Shown piece by piece: positions 41,612 through 50,305 of a DNA stretch of 64,000 bases; the first letter of the stretch is position 1; each line of letters begins with the position of its first letter. Both the position numbers and the translations under genes were made by a program. The stretch lies in contig CALBSC010000077.1 in the NCBI GenBank assembly GCA_937927685.1, positions 62,001 to 126,000 of the forward strand, given 5' to 3'. A model generated the notes under the pieces. The model had not been told where the DNA came from. It searched no databases and was given only the letters and a program-made list of their open reading frames with translations. Source of the stretch: an uncultured Burkholderiales bacterium. GTDB taxonomy: Bacteria > Pseudomonadota > Gammaproteobacteria > Burkholderiales > Burkholderiaceae_C.

Positions 41612-44028
41612 TCGCGGACCTGTTGTGCCGTGGCTTTGATCTGGTCGTTGTCAGCCCTCAGCCGGGCAATGTCATCATCGCTCAGGCCGTCGATGCTCAG
41701 GTAGTGACGTTTCCAGTCGGGTTCCCCGGGCCAGCGCAAGGCGTTGCGCACGGTGGTGCGCGGCCCCTGGGCTTCGCGCAACACCGCCAGGGCGGCACTG
41801 ACCGTGGCGTCCTGTGAGGGGACATCGTAGGGCAGTCCCGCGGCATGTCCCAGGGGCAGATCGCTGAACAGCAAGCGCGGCACGCCACAGTGCTCCACGA
41901 TGTCCAGTGCTGCGCCCAGGATGACTGTGGCGATGCCGTTGGCTTCCAGATGACGTGCCACCAGACTCAGCGTCTGGTGACAGACCGGGCAATTGGGTAC
42001 CAGGACCGCCACATCGGCCCCATCGGCCTGACAACGCCGCAGTACCTCGGGGACATCCACCTCGAGGGTGTGGCGCTGACTGCGGTTGGTGGGGACACCA
42101 TGAAAACGCGCGGTGAGTGAACCGATTTCGTGTCGCTCCGCAGCACGGCGCAAGGCGGGCAACGGAAACCAGGTGTTGCTGTCATCGCTCAGATGACGGC
42201 GGTCGACCATGACGTGCGAGACACGCAGGTCGTGGTCGGCAGCGGTGTCGCCCGAGTACACCTGGTAAAACTTGGCAGCCGCGTTGTAGGGCGCCCCAGC
42301 ATCCTGCGGCCCCTTGTCCGGCTGGTAGGGGGCCGCGGTGGTGATGAGTGCCACGCGAGATTCGGTCAGGGGTTTCTTCAGGGGGGTGAATGGCACCTGG
42401 TCGAAATGCGCATAGCGATAGGGGTTGCCATAACCCAGGGTTTCGTACCAGCGCCGGGTGCGCTCGATGTACGGCAGCGGCTGGTCATGCCGTTGCAAAT
42501 ACGTGTCGCGCAGTTCGCGTTTGAGAATCTTGCCGATCTCACTGCGCGGCAGCGTGGCGGTCAGGACCACATCCGCCACGCGCTGCGTCTTGCCCACGCG
42601 CTGATTCACAAAGTCACGGATCGCCTCGGCCGTCGCAACGCCGCCGGCCCGTTGCACGACAAAGGCCACCGGCGTTTCGCCCCACTGGTGCGAGGGCACG
42701 CCCACCACCGCGCATTCCTGCACGTCCGGATGCTGGCGTAACTCGGCTTCGATATCCGAGGGGTAGACGTTGAAGCCCCCCGTGATGATCATGTCCTTCT
42801 TGCGGTCTCCCAGGATCAGAAAACCATCGGCATCGAAGCGGCCGACGTCGCCTGTGCGAATGAACCGCTTGCCCGTTGGATCGTGCCATTCCACCTCACG
42901 GGTTTTGTCGGGCATGCGGTGGTAACCCTTCATGATGGCGGCCGAGTGGCCCACCACCTCGCCGCTCTCGCCCGGCGGGACCTCCACTCCCTGTTCATCG
43001 ATCAGACGGATGTCATGCCCGGTGGCAGGGCGCCCCACGGTGTGCAACTTGTCGGGGTGGGCGTGGGCATACAACTCGGTGCGACCACCGCCTTCGGTCA
43101 TGCCGTAGTACTCGGTGAGCCGTCCCGGCCAGCGCTGGAGCACCTGGCGTTTCAGGTCGGCACGAAAGGGCGCACTCGTCACGAACTTGGCCTGGAAACT
43201 GCTGAGGTCGTACTGGTCAAACGCTGGGAAATCCATCAGCCGCTGGTACTGAACCGGCACCAGCATGCTGTGGGTGGCGCGGTGGGCTTGCGCCAGTTCG
43301 AGGTAGGTGCGCACGTCAAACTTGGGCATCAGAATGCTCGTGCCCCCCAGTCCCAGCGTGGGGATGAGCGAGACCAGCGTGGTGTTGGAGTACAGCGGGG
43401 TGGCCACCAGGTTGATGGTCTGGGCGTTGTAGCCGTTGACATGACCCCGCTGGATTTGCGCCCAGCGCATGCTCCAGGGTTGCAGGATGCCTTTGGGCAC
43501 CCCCGTGGTCCCGGAGGAGTAGATGAGGTTGAATGACCAGTCCGGTTGGGCCTGAACCGGGCTGGGGTGCGCGCAGGCGCCAGCTTCTTGCAGCCAGGCT
43601 CGCCAGGGTTGTCCCACGTCGCTGTCGTCCAGGGCGACGCAGGGCCAGTCCTGCAGCGCCGACGGCGGCAGACGTTCGCGGCTGCTGGCGTCGAGAAACA
43701 GATAGCGCGGCTGGGCGTTGTCCAGCATGGCTGACAGGTGCGCCGGCGAGGAGGACGGGGCGAGCGGGGCGGCGATCAGACCGGCACGCAGACCGGCCAT
43801 GAAGGCCACCACATATTCGATCGAGGACTGAGCGCACAGCGCAATCACGTCACCGGGTTGCAAGCCTTGCTGCTGCAGGCGGGCGGCCATCTGGTCCATG
43901 AGCCGGTCGAGTTCGGCGTAGCTGAGGACGCGGTCCTGACAGATCAGGGCGGCGTGCGCGCCTTGAGCGACAGCGTGCTGATGGATGAGGTCGGGCAGTG
44001 AGCCAAAGGGTTGCTCGAGCGGGTTCAT
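41599..44028 (-). CDS. Acyl-CoA ligase fused to a GrdB-like (glycine/sarcosine/betaine reductase selenoprotein B) domain
   Basis: The 809-residue protein has two parts. Residues 1 to about 512 form an AMP-dependent acyl-CoA synthetase: P-loop YSSGTTGVPKG at 170-180, YYGMTEGGG, RTGDVGRF and the terminal Lys motif LPRSEIGKILKREL. Residues 513-809 resemble GrdB-type reductase subunits: a WYETLGYGNPYRYAHF linker region, EIGSLTARFHG, and a CxxC at 680-683 (PNCPVCHQT) where selenoprotein B has its redox site. I chose the ATG at 44028; no strong ribosome site is visible. Related GrdB-like proteins in aerobic proteobacteria are usually separate genes. The fused enzyme could activate an acid and then reduce or shift the thioester; the reaction is unknown. 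Confidence 0.87.
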   Translation of the reverse strand: MNPLEQPFGSLPDLIHQHAVAQGAHAALICQDRVLSYAELDRLMDQMAARLQQQGLQPGDVIALCAQSSIEYVVAFMAGLRAGLIAAPLAPSSSPAHLSAMLDNAQPRYLFLDASSRERLPPSALQDWPCVALDDSDVGQPWRAWLQEAGACAHPSPVQAQPDWSFNLIYSSGTTGVPKGILQPWSMRWAQIQRGHVNGYNAQTINLVATPLYSNTTLVSLIPTLGLGGTSILMPKFDVRTYLELAQAHRATHSMLVPVQYQRLMDFPAFDQYDLSSFQAKFVTSAPFRADLKRQVLQRWPGRLTEYYGMTEGGGRTELYAHAHPDKLHTVGRPATGHDIRLIDEQGVEVPPGESGEVVGHSAAIMKGYHRMPDKTREVEWHDPTGKRFIRTGDVGRFDADGFLILGDRKKDMIITGGFNVYPSDIEAELRQHPDVQECAVVGVPSHQWGETPVAFVVQRAGGVATAEAIRDFVNQRVGKTQRVADVVLTATLPRSEIGKILKRELRDTYLQRHDQPLPYIERTRRWYETLGYGNPYRYAHFDQVPFTPLKKPLTESRVALITTAAPYQPDKGPQDAGAPYNAAAKFYQVYSGDTAADHDLRVSHVMVDRRHLSDDSNTWFPLPALRRAAERHEIGSLTARFHGVPTNRSQRHTLEVDVPEVLRRCQADGADVAVLVPNCPVCHQTLSLVARHLEANGIATVILGAALDIVEHCGVPRLLFSDLPLGHAAGLPYDVPSQDATVSAALAVLREAQGPRTTVRNALRWPGEPDWKRHYLSIDGLSDDDIARLRADNDQIKATAQQVRDQAC

Positions 44029-44189
44029 GCGTGGAATAAAACAGATGGCCAGGGAGCGGCCGGGGCCAGAGCCCCGCAGCACTGCGTCAGATGTTACCCG
44101 AGCCTTGTGCTGGTCAGGCCCTGACCCCCCGGGCTGTCAACGCCCGGGATCAGGCGCGAAACTCAACAATGTTTTGTCCAGCGGAGGCA

Positions 44190-44205
44190 CGGTGCACGTG
44201 CACCG
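44190..44205. promoter_or_regulatory. 16-bp perfect palindrome, candidate operator
   Basis: CGGTGCACGTGCACCG is fully self-complementary and lies in the divergent control region, 161 bases before the ligase ATG and 227 bases before the TRAP receptor ATG. Its form fits a dimeric repressor site. No regulator gene is adjacent, so the binding protein is unknown. Confidence 0.45.
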
Positions 44206-44338
44206 GCTGGGGCAATGACGCCGGGGGCGTGGCCGATGCAGGATTCCATGATGCATCCTTGCTCTATCCGCCCGCCATCAGAGACAGGTGGTTTGAATCG
44301 ACATCATCTTGAGAGGCTTGAGGGTGGGGGAGTCGCCA

Positions 44339-44368
44339 TTGACAGCCGTCGCGAGTCGGTGCAACCTA
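44339..44368 (+). promoter_or_regulatory. Candidate promoter of the TakP-like TRAP receptor gene
   Basis: A perfect -35 hexamer TTGACA at 44339-44344 is followed at 17-18 bases by a weak -10 (CAACCT/AACCTA at 44362-44368). It lies about 65 bases before the TRAP receptor ATG at 44433. Confidence 0.35.
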
Positions 44369-44432
44369 GACCCTGCGTGCTTTGTCCAAAGCTCGCCGCG
44401 TACAACTTCATCAATTACAGGAGACTCAGGGC

Positions 44433-45527
44433 ATGAAGCGTCGTCAACTGATACAGCAAGGTGGTCTGGCCGGCATTCTGGCGGCGGGTACCGCCCCCGC
44501 CTTTGCGCAGGGGTTGCCCGAGGTGCGCTGGCGACTGACCTCCAGCTTCCCCAAAACCCTGGATACCCTGTACGGCGCCGCTGAAAATGTGGCCAAGCGG
44601 GTACACGATGCCACGGGCGGCAAATTCCAGATCAAGACCTTCGCGGCCGGGGAAATCGTCCCGGGCCTTCAGGTACTCGACGCGGTGCAGAACGCCTCGG
44701 TCGAAGCCGGTCAGACGGCCATGTACTATTACTTCGGCAAGAACCCCACCTTTGCCTTTGCCAGTTGCATGCCGTTTGGCATGAACACACGGCAGCAAAA
44801 TGCGTGGTGGTATTACGGTGGCGGCGAGGAGCTCTACAACGATTTCCTCAAGGCCTACAACTGCTATGCCATTCCCTACGGCAACACCGGCACGCAAATG
44901 GGGGGCTGGTTCCGCAAGGAAATCAAGACCATCAACGACTTCAAGGGCTTGAAGTTTCGGGTGGGGGGCGTGGCCGGACAAATCCTGTTGCGTCTGGGCG
45001 TGGTGCCGCAGCAGATTGCCGCCGGTGACATTTATCCCGCGCTGGAAAAGGGCACGATCGACGCCGCCGAATGGATTGGCCCGCACGATGACGACCGGCT
45101 GGGTATTTCCAAGGTGGCCAAGTACTACTACACCCCCGGCTGGTGGGAAGGCAACTCCTCGGGGCACATCATCGTCAACCTCAAGGCCTGGGAGGCCCTG
45201 CCGAAGGAATATCAGCAAATCTTCACAGCTGCGTGCGGCGAATCCAATGCCATGACGATTGCCAAGTACGACCACCTGAACCCGATCGGGCTCAAAAAAC
45301 TCATTGCGGGTGGCGCGCAGTTGCGAATGTTCCCCAAGGCTGTGCTGGATGCCTGCTATACGGCGACGCAGGAGCAGTACGCCGAGTGGGCAGGCAAGTA
45401 CCCGGAGTTCAAGACGATGCTGACGTCGTACATGAACTACCTGCAGGAGGAGGTGTCCTGGTTCCGGGTGGCGGAAGGCAGTTTCGACGCTTACATGTCG
45501 CAGGCGCTGCAGAAAAAGCGCAGTTAA
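44433..45527 (+). CDS. TRAP transporter binding protein, TakP-like
   Basis: The 364-residue receptor belongs to the TakP branch of TRAP receptors, which bind alpha-keto acids or other small carboxylates, often with a metal. The leader has a twin-arginine-like start (MKRRQLIQQGG) and cleavage near PAFAQG. Family marks are WRLTSSFPKTLDTLYGAAE, TMGGWF-like GTQMGGWFRKEIKTIND, KFRVGGVAGQIL, and AAEWIGPHDD. ACAGGAGAC precedes the ATG. No DctQM genes are adjacent. It is convergent with an aminotransferase, which could produce or use the keto acid; that is inference. Confidence 0.93.
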   Translation: MKRRQLIQQGGLAGILAAGTAPAFAQGLPEVRWRLTSSFPKTLDTLYGAAENVAKRVHDATGGKFQIKTFAAGEIVPGLQVLDAVQNASVEAGQTAMYYYFGKNPTFAFASCMPFGMNTRQQNAWWYYGGGEELYNDFLKAYNCYAIPYGNTGTQMGGWFRKEIKTINDFKGLKFRVGGVAGQILLRLGVVPQQIAAGDIYPALEKGTIDAAEWIGPHDDDRLGISKVAKYYYTPGWWEGNSSGHIIVNLKAWEALPKEYQQIFTAACGESNAMTIAKYDHLNPIGLKKLIAGGAQLRMFPKAVLDACYTATQEQYAEWAGKYPEFKTMLTSYMNYLQEEVSWFRVAEGSFDAYMSQALQKKRS

Positions 45528-45551
45528 GCGGACAGCGGATGGTGAGGGTCG

Positions 45552-45570
45552 CGACGCCTGCCAGGCGTCG
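45552..45570. terminator. Hairpin between convergent TRAP receptor and aminotransferase genes
   Basis: CGACGCC-TGCCA-GGCGTCG is a seven-bp perfect GC-rich stem with a five-base loop, in the 49-base gap between the two convergent stops. It lacks a T tract but could serve both directions. Confidence 0.5.
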
Positions 45571-45576
45571 TGGCCG

Positions 45577-46755
45577 TCAAGCCCGGTACCACGCCCGCAC
45601 GGCGGTCAGGTAGCGCTGCACCCCTTCCGACACGGTGGCTGCATCCAGTGCGCCGTACGACAGACGCTGGTAATTGGCCCGAGTGGTCTCCGTGAGTCCG
45701 AAGGCGAATCCCGGAATACACGCCACCCGGTGCTGTTCGGTCATGAACCGGTTGAAGGCCAGGGCGTCGGGTACCCCTGGTAACTTCATCAGGACATAAA
45801 AGGCGCCTTGCGTGTGCGGGTACTCCACCAGATCGCCCAGCGTATCGAGCGCTGCGTGCACAGTTTTACGCACCTGTCCCAAGGCCTCGATGTGTGGCGC
45901 CACCCAGTCGCGCCCCAGCTTGAGTGCCTGCAGCGCCAGAACCTGCGAGATGACGGGGGCACAGATGATGTTGGTGTCCTGCACCTTGTTCATGGCATCG
46001 AACAAATCGCGGGGGAACACCACATAGCCAACCCGCCAACTCGCCATGCCGTAGTTCTTTGACATGGAGTAGAAGGACAAGGTGTGGGCATGGGCCCCTG
46101 GAATGGAGCCCGGTGAGAAATGTCGGGCGCCGTCGTAGGTGAAGTATTCGTAGGCTTCATCACAAAAGTGATACAGCCCATGCTGCGCGCACAGCGCATT
46201 GACGGCACGCAGGTCGTCTTCGCTGTAGACGGCACCCGTGGGGTTGTTGGGGGTGACGGTGATGATGGCGCGCGTGCGCGGTGTGATGGCCCGGGTCAGG
46301 GCCTCCACATCCAGTCCCCAGTCCGAACGCGTGGGCACCGGCACGGGTACGCAGCCGGCCATGCGGATGGCCATTTCCTGGTTGAAGTAATAAGGCATGG
46401 GGAGGATGAACTCATCCCCCGGGTCGGCGATGGCCAGCACGGCATTCAGGAAGGCCATGTTGCTGCCGGCCGTCACCATGACGAGCGATTGCCCGGCACA
46501 GACGATGCCGTTTTCACGCGCCAGCTTGCGCTCGATTTCCTCCACCAGCGGCTGGTAGCCGGTGACCGCCTGGTACTTGTGCAAGGCGGCCTCGGCCATG
46601 AGTTCGGGCAGGGCAGCAATGGCCTGGGCCGGCGGGGCATAGCTCACCACGCCCTGGCCCAGGGAAATGGTACCGGGGGTGGCTCGGGCGAGGGCCGCGA
46701 TGGTGGGGATGATCGGGGTATCGACCCCGTCCATGCGTAAGGAGTGTCGCTTCAT
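45577..46755 (-). CDS. Class I/II PLP-dependent aminotransferase
   Basis: The 392-residue enzyme has the aspartate-aminotransferase fold. Visible are ISLGQGVVSYAPP at the N terminus, TPNNPTGAVYS, CDEAYEYF with the PLP Asp and Tyr, the PLP lysine in FYSMSKNYGMASWRVGY and the C-terminal Arg in NYQRLSYGA. The ATG at 46755 opens the standard start; the frame extends further upstream. It is divergent from the SDR gene at 46940 and convergent with a keto-acid-type receptor. It probably transaminates an aromatic or aliphatic amino acid; specificity is not readable. Confidence 0.92.
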   Translation of the reverse strand: MKRHSLRMDGVDTPIIPTIAALARATPGTISLGQGVVSYAPPAQAIAALPELMAEAALHKYQAVTGYQPLVEEIERKLARENGIVCAGQSLVMVTAGSNMAFLNAVLAIADPGDEFILPMPYYFNQEMAIRMAGCVPVPVPTRSDWGLDVEALTRAITPRTRAIITVTPNNPTGAVYSEDDLRAVNALCAQHGLYHFCDEAYEYFTYDGARHFSPGSIPGAHAHTLSFYSMSKNYGMASWRVGYVVFPRDLFDAMNKVQDTNIICAPVISQVLALQALKLGRDWVAPHIEALGQVRKTVHAALDTLGDLVEYPHTQGAFYVLMKLPGVPDALAFNRFMTEQHRVACIPGFAFGLTETTRANYQRLSYGALDAATVSEGVQRYLTAVRAWYRA

Positions 46756-46939
46756 GTCAGACGTTTCAGGCGTGATCGGGTATTCTTCCACAGAAGTTTC
46801 GCCTCAAGCGTTGCGTGCACCGGGTGGGCCTTGTGTGTCCTTCATGTGCTGTATGTGCTGCAACTGCAGCAATTGCAGCAATTGCGCCCTGCGCGCGTTG
46901 TTTTCGAGCCATAGCTGTCATACCCAAGGAAAATTTCTC

Positions 46940-47710
46940 ATGAATCTCTTTGACCTCACTGGCCTGGTGGCCGTCATCACCGGTTCGAGCCGTGGCATCG
47001 GCCGTGCCATTGCCGAACGCATGGCTGAACACGGTGCGCGGGTGGTGATCTCGTCACGCAAGGCCGACGCCTGCGAGGCGGTGGCCAAAGACCTGCAACA
47101 ACGTTTCGGCAGCGGTTGCGCGATGGCCATTCCCGCCAACATTTCGTCCAAAGACGACTTGCAGCATTTGATGAACGAAGCCCGCCTGCAGTTGGGCCCC
47201 ATCGATATCCTGGTGTGCAACGCGGCGAGCAATCCATATTTCGGTCCGCAGGAAGGCATCTCGGACGACCAGTTCCGCAAGATTCTGGACAACAACATCA
47301 TTGCCAACCACTGGATGATCAGCATGGCGGTGCCCGAGATGAAGCAGCGCCGACGCGGCTCCATCATCATCGTCTCATCGATTGGGGGATTGCGGGGTTC
47401 GCCCGTGATCGGGGCTTATTGCATCAGCAAGGCCGCCGACATGCAGCTCGCCCGCAACCTGGCGGTGGAGTATGGGCCCCACAACATCCGTGTGAACTGC
47501 ATTGCGCCGGGTCTGATCAAGACCGATTTTGCGCGTGCGCTGTGGGAGGATCCGGCCATGCTGTCGCGCCGCACCGACACCACCCCGTTGCGACGGATCG
47601 GCGAGCCCGACGAGATTGCCGGGGCCGCCGTCTTCCTGGCCTCGCCCGCGGGTTCCTTCATGACCGGTCAGAGCCTGGTCATTGACGGGGGCGTGACGAT
47701 TGGCAGTTGA
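46940..47710 (+). CDS. SDR-family oxidoreductase
   Basis: The 256-residue protein is a canonical SDR: TGSSRGIGRAIAERM, NISSKDD, CNAASNP in place of NNAG, the catalytic Ser in IVSSIGG, Tyr-Lys as YCISK and the ending FMTGQSLVIDGG. AAGGA lies nine bases before the ATG at 46940. The frame is open upstream through an unusual Cys-rich stretch (from 46844), but the SDR fold begins at 46940. It could oxidise a hydroxy acid or act on an acyl-CoA; no neighbour settles this. The stop is 13 bases from the convergent unknown gene. Confidence 0.93.
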   Translation: MNLFDLTGLVAVITGSSRGIGRAIAERMAEHGARVVISSRKADACEAVAKDLQQRFGSGCAMAIPANISSKDDLQHLMNEARLQLGPIDILVCNAASNPYFGPQEGISDDQFRKILDNNIIANHWMISMAVPEMKQRRRGSIIIVSSIGGLRGSPVIGAYCISKAADMQLARNLAVEYGPHNIRVNCIAPGLIKTDFARALWEDPAMLSRRTDTTPLRRIGEPDEIAGAAVFLASPAGSFMTGQSLVIDGGVTIGS

Positions 47711-47723
47711 TCGCCAGCGCGGC

Positions 47724-48095
47724 TCAGTTTTCCAGGCCCGACGGGTCGTCCGGAAACACCGCCATGCCGCCCGCGTTGAGCTTCATGAGGAAGTAGAAGT
47801 GACGCAACTCGGCCTTTTCGCAATCCGGCGCGCCCAGCCAACGGGCCAGGGCGTGGGCCGGGATGTACATCTGCCTGGAGCCGAAATCGACCCCGACACG
47901 GAAGTACCCGTCGCTGGGTTCGGTAAATTCGAACACGCGCCCGGTCTGACCCACAGGCCACGGCTTTTTGAGCACGATGACCGTTCGTCCCGGACGGGCG
48001 AGGTAGTCGAAGGTGTCCTCGTAGGCTTCCCGGTGACGCGTGTGTTCAACCAACGCGTTGGCGGTTACCTGCTCAATAAATTGTTCAACTTTCAT
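47724..48095 (-). CDS. Conserved hypothetical protein
   Basis: I do not recognise this 123-residue protein. It has no leader or membrane segment and looks alpha/beta: an N-terminal helix (VEQFIEQVTANALVEHTRHREAYEDTF), then strands with RTVIVLKKPW, GRVFEFTEPSDGYFRVGVDFG and a C-terminal HFYFLMKLNAGGMAVFPDD. The regular composition and the tight spacing to the SDR (13 bases) support a real gene. It is divergent from the SMP-30 gene at 48223. No functional guess is made. Confidence 0.6.
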   Translation of the reverse strand: MKVEQFIEQVTANALVEHTRHREAYEDTFDYLARPGRTVIVLKKPWPVGQTGRVFEFTEPSDGYFRVGVDFGSRQMYIPAHALARWLGAPDCEKAELRHFYFLMKLNAGGMAVFPDDPSGLEN

Positions 48096-48222
48096 GCCCC
48101 TAGGATCGTCCGCATTCGGCAGAACTTGAGGCCGGCGGTGCTACACTTTTTTTCACCATGCGAATTTTCAGGCCGAAGCAGTCGGCCGAGGGCGCATGGC
48201 CAGTCAACCAGGAGTGAATCCC

Positions 48223-49143
48223 ATGTTCTACGGTGAAATCGAAGGTGGCGGCTTTGAGGTGATCGAGCCCGAGTTTGCGGGCTGCTTTGTCGGACACGCA
48301 CGCCTGGAGCGGCTCTGGACCGGATGCCGATGGGCAGAGGGCCCGGCCTGGTTCGGCGGGGGGCGTTACCTCATCTGGTCGGACCTGCCCAACAACCGCC
48401 AGCTGCGCTACGACGACACCGACGGCTCGGTCTCGGTCTTTCGCCAGCCGAGCGGGTTTTCCAATGGCAATACCGCGGACCAGCAAGGTCGACTGATTTC
48501 CTGTGAGCACCAGAACCGCCGCGTCACCCGCACCGAGCACAACGGCTCGATCACGGTGCTGGCCAGCCACTACCAGGGCAAGCGCCTGAACTCACCCAAT
48601 GACGTGGTCGTGAAGTCGGACGGCTCGATCTGGTTCACCGACCCCAACTACGGCATCATTGCCGACTACGAAGGCAGCCGCGCCGAGCAGGAACAGGCGG
48701 GTTGTCACGTGTATCGCATTGACCCGCACACGGGCGAGGTGAGCTGCGTGGCCGATGACTTCGATCACCCCAACGGGCTGGCCTTCTCGCGCGACGAAAA
48801 GCAGTTGTTCATCGCGGACAGTGGTTTCACCGAATCCCCCCAGGCGCCACGCCATATCCGGTGTCTGGACGTCAATGCCACGGGCTCAGGCCTCACAGGC
48901 TCACGAGTGTTTGCCGAGTGCACACAGGGTGTTTTTGATGGGTTTCGTCTTGACGAGCAGGGTCGCGTGTGGGCCTCCACCGCGGGCGGCGTGAACTGCT
49001 ATGCCCCTGACGGGCGACTGATTGGCAAGGTGCATGTGCCCGAGATGGTGGCCAACGTCGAGTTTGGCGGTTTGCAGCGCAACCGACTGTTCATCTGCGG
49101 TACCACCTCGCTGTACGCGATTTATCTCAAGATCAACGGCTGA
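48223..49143 (+). CDS. SMP-30/gluconolactonase family lactonase
   Basis: The 306-residue six-bladed propeller protein matches SMP-30/gluconolactonases, which hydrolyse sugar or aromatic lactones with a divalent metal. The metal Glu is in WAEGPAWF, the Asn of the second position in LNSPNDVVVKSDGSIWFTDPNYG, and the Asp in HPNGLAFSRDEKQLFIADSG. AGGAG lies before the ATG at 48223. It is cytoplasmic (no leader). It has no operon partner; the next gene is a convergent Bug receptor. It could open a sugar-acid lactone. Confidence 0.93.
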   Translation: MFYGEIEGGGFEVIEPEFAGCFVGHARLERLWTGCRWAEGPAWFGGGRYLIWSDLPNNRQLRYDDTDGSVSVFRQPSGFSNGNTADQQGRLISCEHQNRRVTRTEHNGSITVLASHYQGKRLNSPNDVVVKSDGSIWFTDPNYGIIADYEGSRAEQEQAGCHVYRIDPHTGEVSCVADDFDHPNGLAFSRDEKQLFIADSGFTESPQAPRHIRCLDVNATGSGLTGSRVFAECTQGVFDGFRLDEQGRVWASTAGGVNCYAPDGRLIGKVHVPEMVANVEFGGLQRNRLFICGTTSLYAIYLKING

Positions 49144-49179
49144 TCGGTCGGGTGAATCCGGTCGTGGCGGCTGGCGGGT

Positions 49180-50202
49180 TCAGGGCTTGATATCGCCGCG
49201 TCGGATCACGTCTGCGAAGCTGCCCGAAATCATCTTCAGGTACTTGCTGAATTCACCCGGCTTGCGGTAGTCGATCTCGATGGCAATGCCATCAAAGGCC
49301 TTCTTCATCTCTGGGGTCTGCATGGCCTTTTCCAGCACCGCGGTCAGCTGTTCCACGATGGGTTTGGGCGTGGAGGCCGGCGCCATCATGCCGAACCAGG
49401 CGCCCAGGTCAAAGCCCGGAATGCCCGCTGCCACGGCCAGCGGCGGCACCCCCGGGGTGACAGTGCTGCCTTTTTCGAGCGAGACGCCATAAGCCTTCAG
49501 CCGGCCGTTGCGGATGAAGGGTTGGGTCGAGCCTGCGGTTTCAATGCAGTAGGCCACCTGCCCGCTGATGACGTCGGTCAGCGCCGGCACCGAGCCTTTG
49601 TAGGGCACGTGCGTGGCCTGCAAACCCAGCGCGGCGTTGAATGCCTCACAAATCAGATGGGCGGTGGCCCCCGTACCCGAGGACGCAAACGAGTATTTGT
49701 TGGGGTTGGCCTTGATGAGGGCGACCAGTTCCTTCGCGTCCTTGGCCGGAAACTCCGGGTTGGTGACCAGCAGGTAGGGTGACAACCCCAGCATGGCGAT
49801 GGGTTGCAGGTCTTTTTCGGAATCGTAGGGGGTCTTGGTGAACAACGGGCTGATGCTCACCGGGCCGCTCGAGGCCGCCAACAGGGTGTACCCGTCGCCA
49901 GGCGCCTTGGCCACGGCGTCCGTGCCGATGGTGCCGCCAGCGCCTGCCCGGTTGTCGATGATGAAGGGCTGGCCCAGGATCTTGCTCAGCTCTTGCCCCA
50001 GCACGCGTGCGGCCAGGTCGGTGGCCTGTCCAGGGGGCCAGGGGACCATCAGCTTGATCGGACGATTGGGGTAAGCCGATTGCGCCAGGGCAGCGCCGGA
50101 CAGGCCCCAGAGACTGGCCGCGCCCAAAGCGGTGGCCTGACCCATCCAGTCACGGCGGGTGATGCCGTGGGGGCGTTGAATCGTCTCAAGCTTGCGTTTC
50201 AT
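49180..50202 (-). CDS. Bug-family binding protein, PGQATD subtype, last gene of branched-acid operon
   Basis: The 340-residue receptor has a Tat-like leader (ITRRDWMGQATALG) and cleavage near AALAQSA. The first ligand loop PWPPGQATDLAARV has the PGQATD form also found at 23330 and 62981. Other family blocks are NRAGAGGTIGTD, ATHVPYKGSVPALTDVISGQVAY and TPKPIVEQL. It lies 103 bases after the MmgE/PrpD gene on the same strand and is probably the uptake receptor for the compound used by that operon. Its gap is longer than others in the unit, so it may also have its own promoter. Confidence 0.92.
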   Translation of the reverse strand: MKRKLETIQRPHGITRRDWMGQATALGAASLWGLSGAALAQSAYPNRPIKLMVPWPPGQATDLAARVLGQELSKILGQPFIIDNRAGAGGTIGTDAVAKAPGDGYTLLAASSGPVSISPLFTKTPYDSEKDLQPIAMLGLSPYLLVTNPEFPAKDAKELVALIKANPNKYSFASSGTGATAHLICEAFNAALGLQATHVPYKGSVPALTDVISGQVAYCIETAGSTQPFIRNGRLKAYGVSLEKGSTVTPGVPPLAVAAGIPGFDLGAWFGMMAPASTPKPIVEQLTAVLEKAMQTPEMKKAFDGIAIEIDYRKPGEFSKYLKMISGSFADVIRRGDIKP

Positions 50203-50305
50203 GGGAATACTCCTGGCAGGTTCTGGGAAGGCACCGTGGCCGACAAAGTTACATCAAAAGGGCACGGACGGCATGGGGGCTGACCCGAAGTCCGCAGCGC
50301 TGGAC

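Larger units (their letters stand above)
44029..44432. other. 404-base intergenic region between ligase-GrdB and TRAP receptor genes
   Basis: This is the longest gene-free stretch in the window. It serves two divergent units. It holds a 16-bp perfect palindrome (44190-44205), a perfect TTGACA (44339-44344) and a GGAT-x10-ATCC inverted repeat around 44244. I see no small gene, tRNA or riboswitch in it. Confidence 0.6.
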
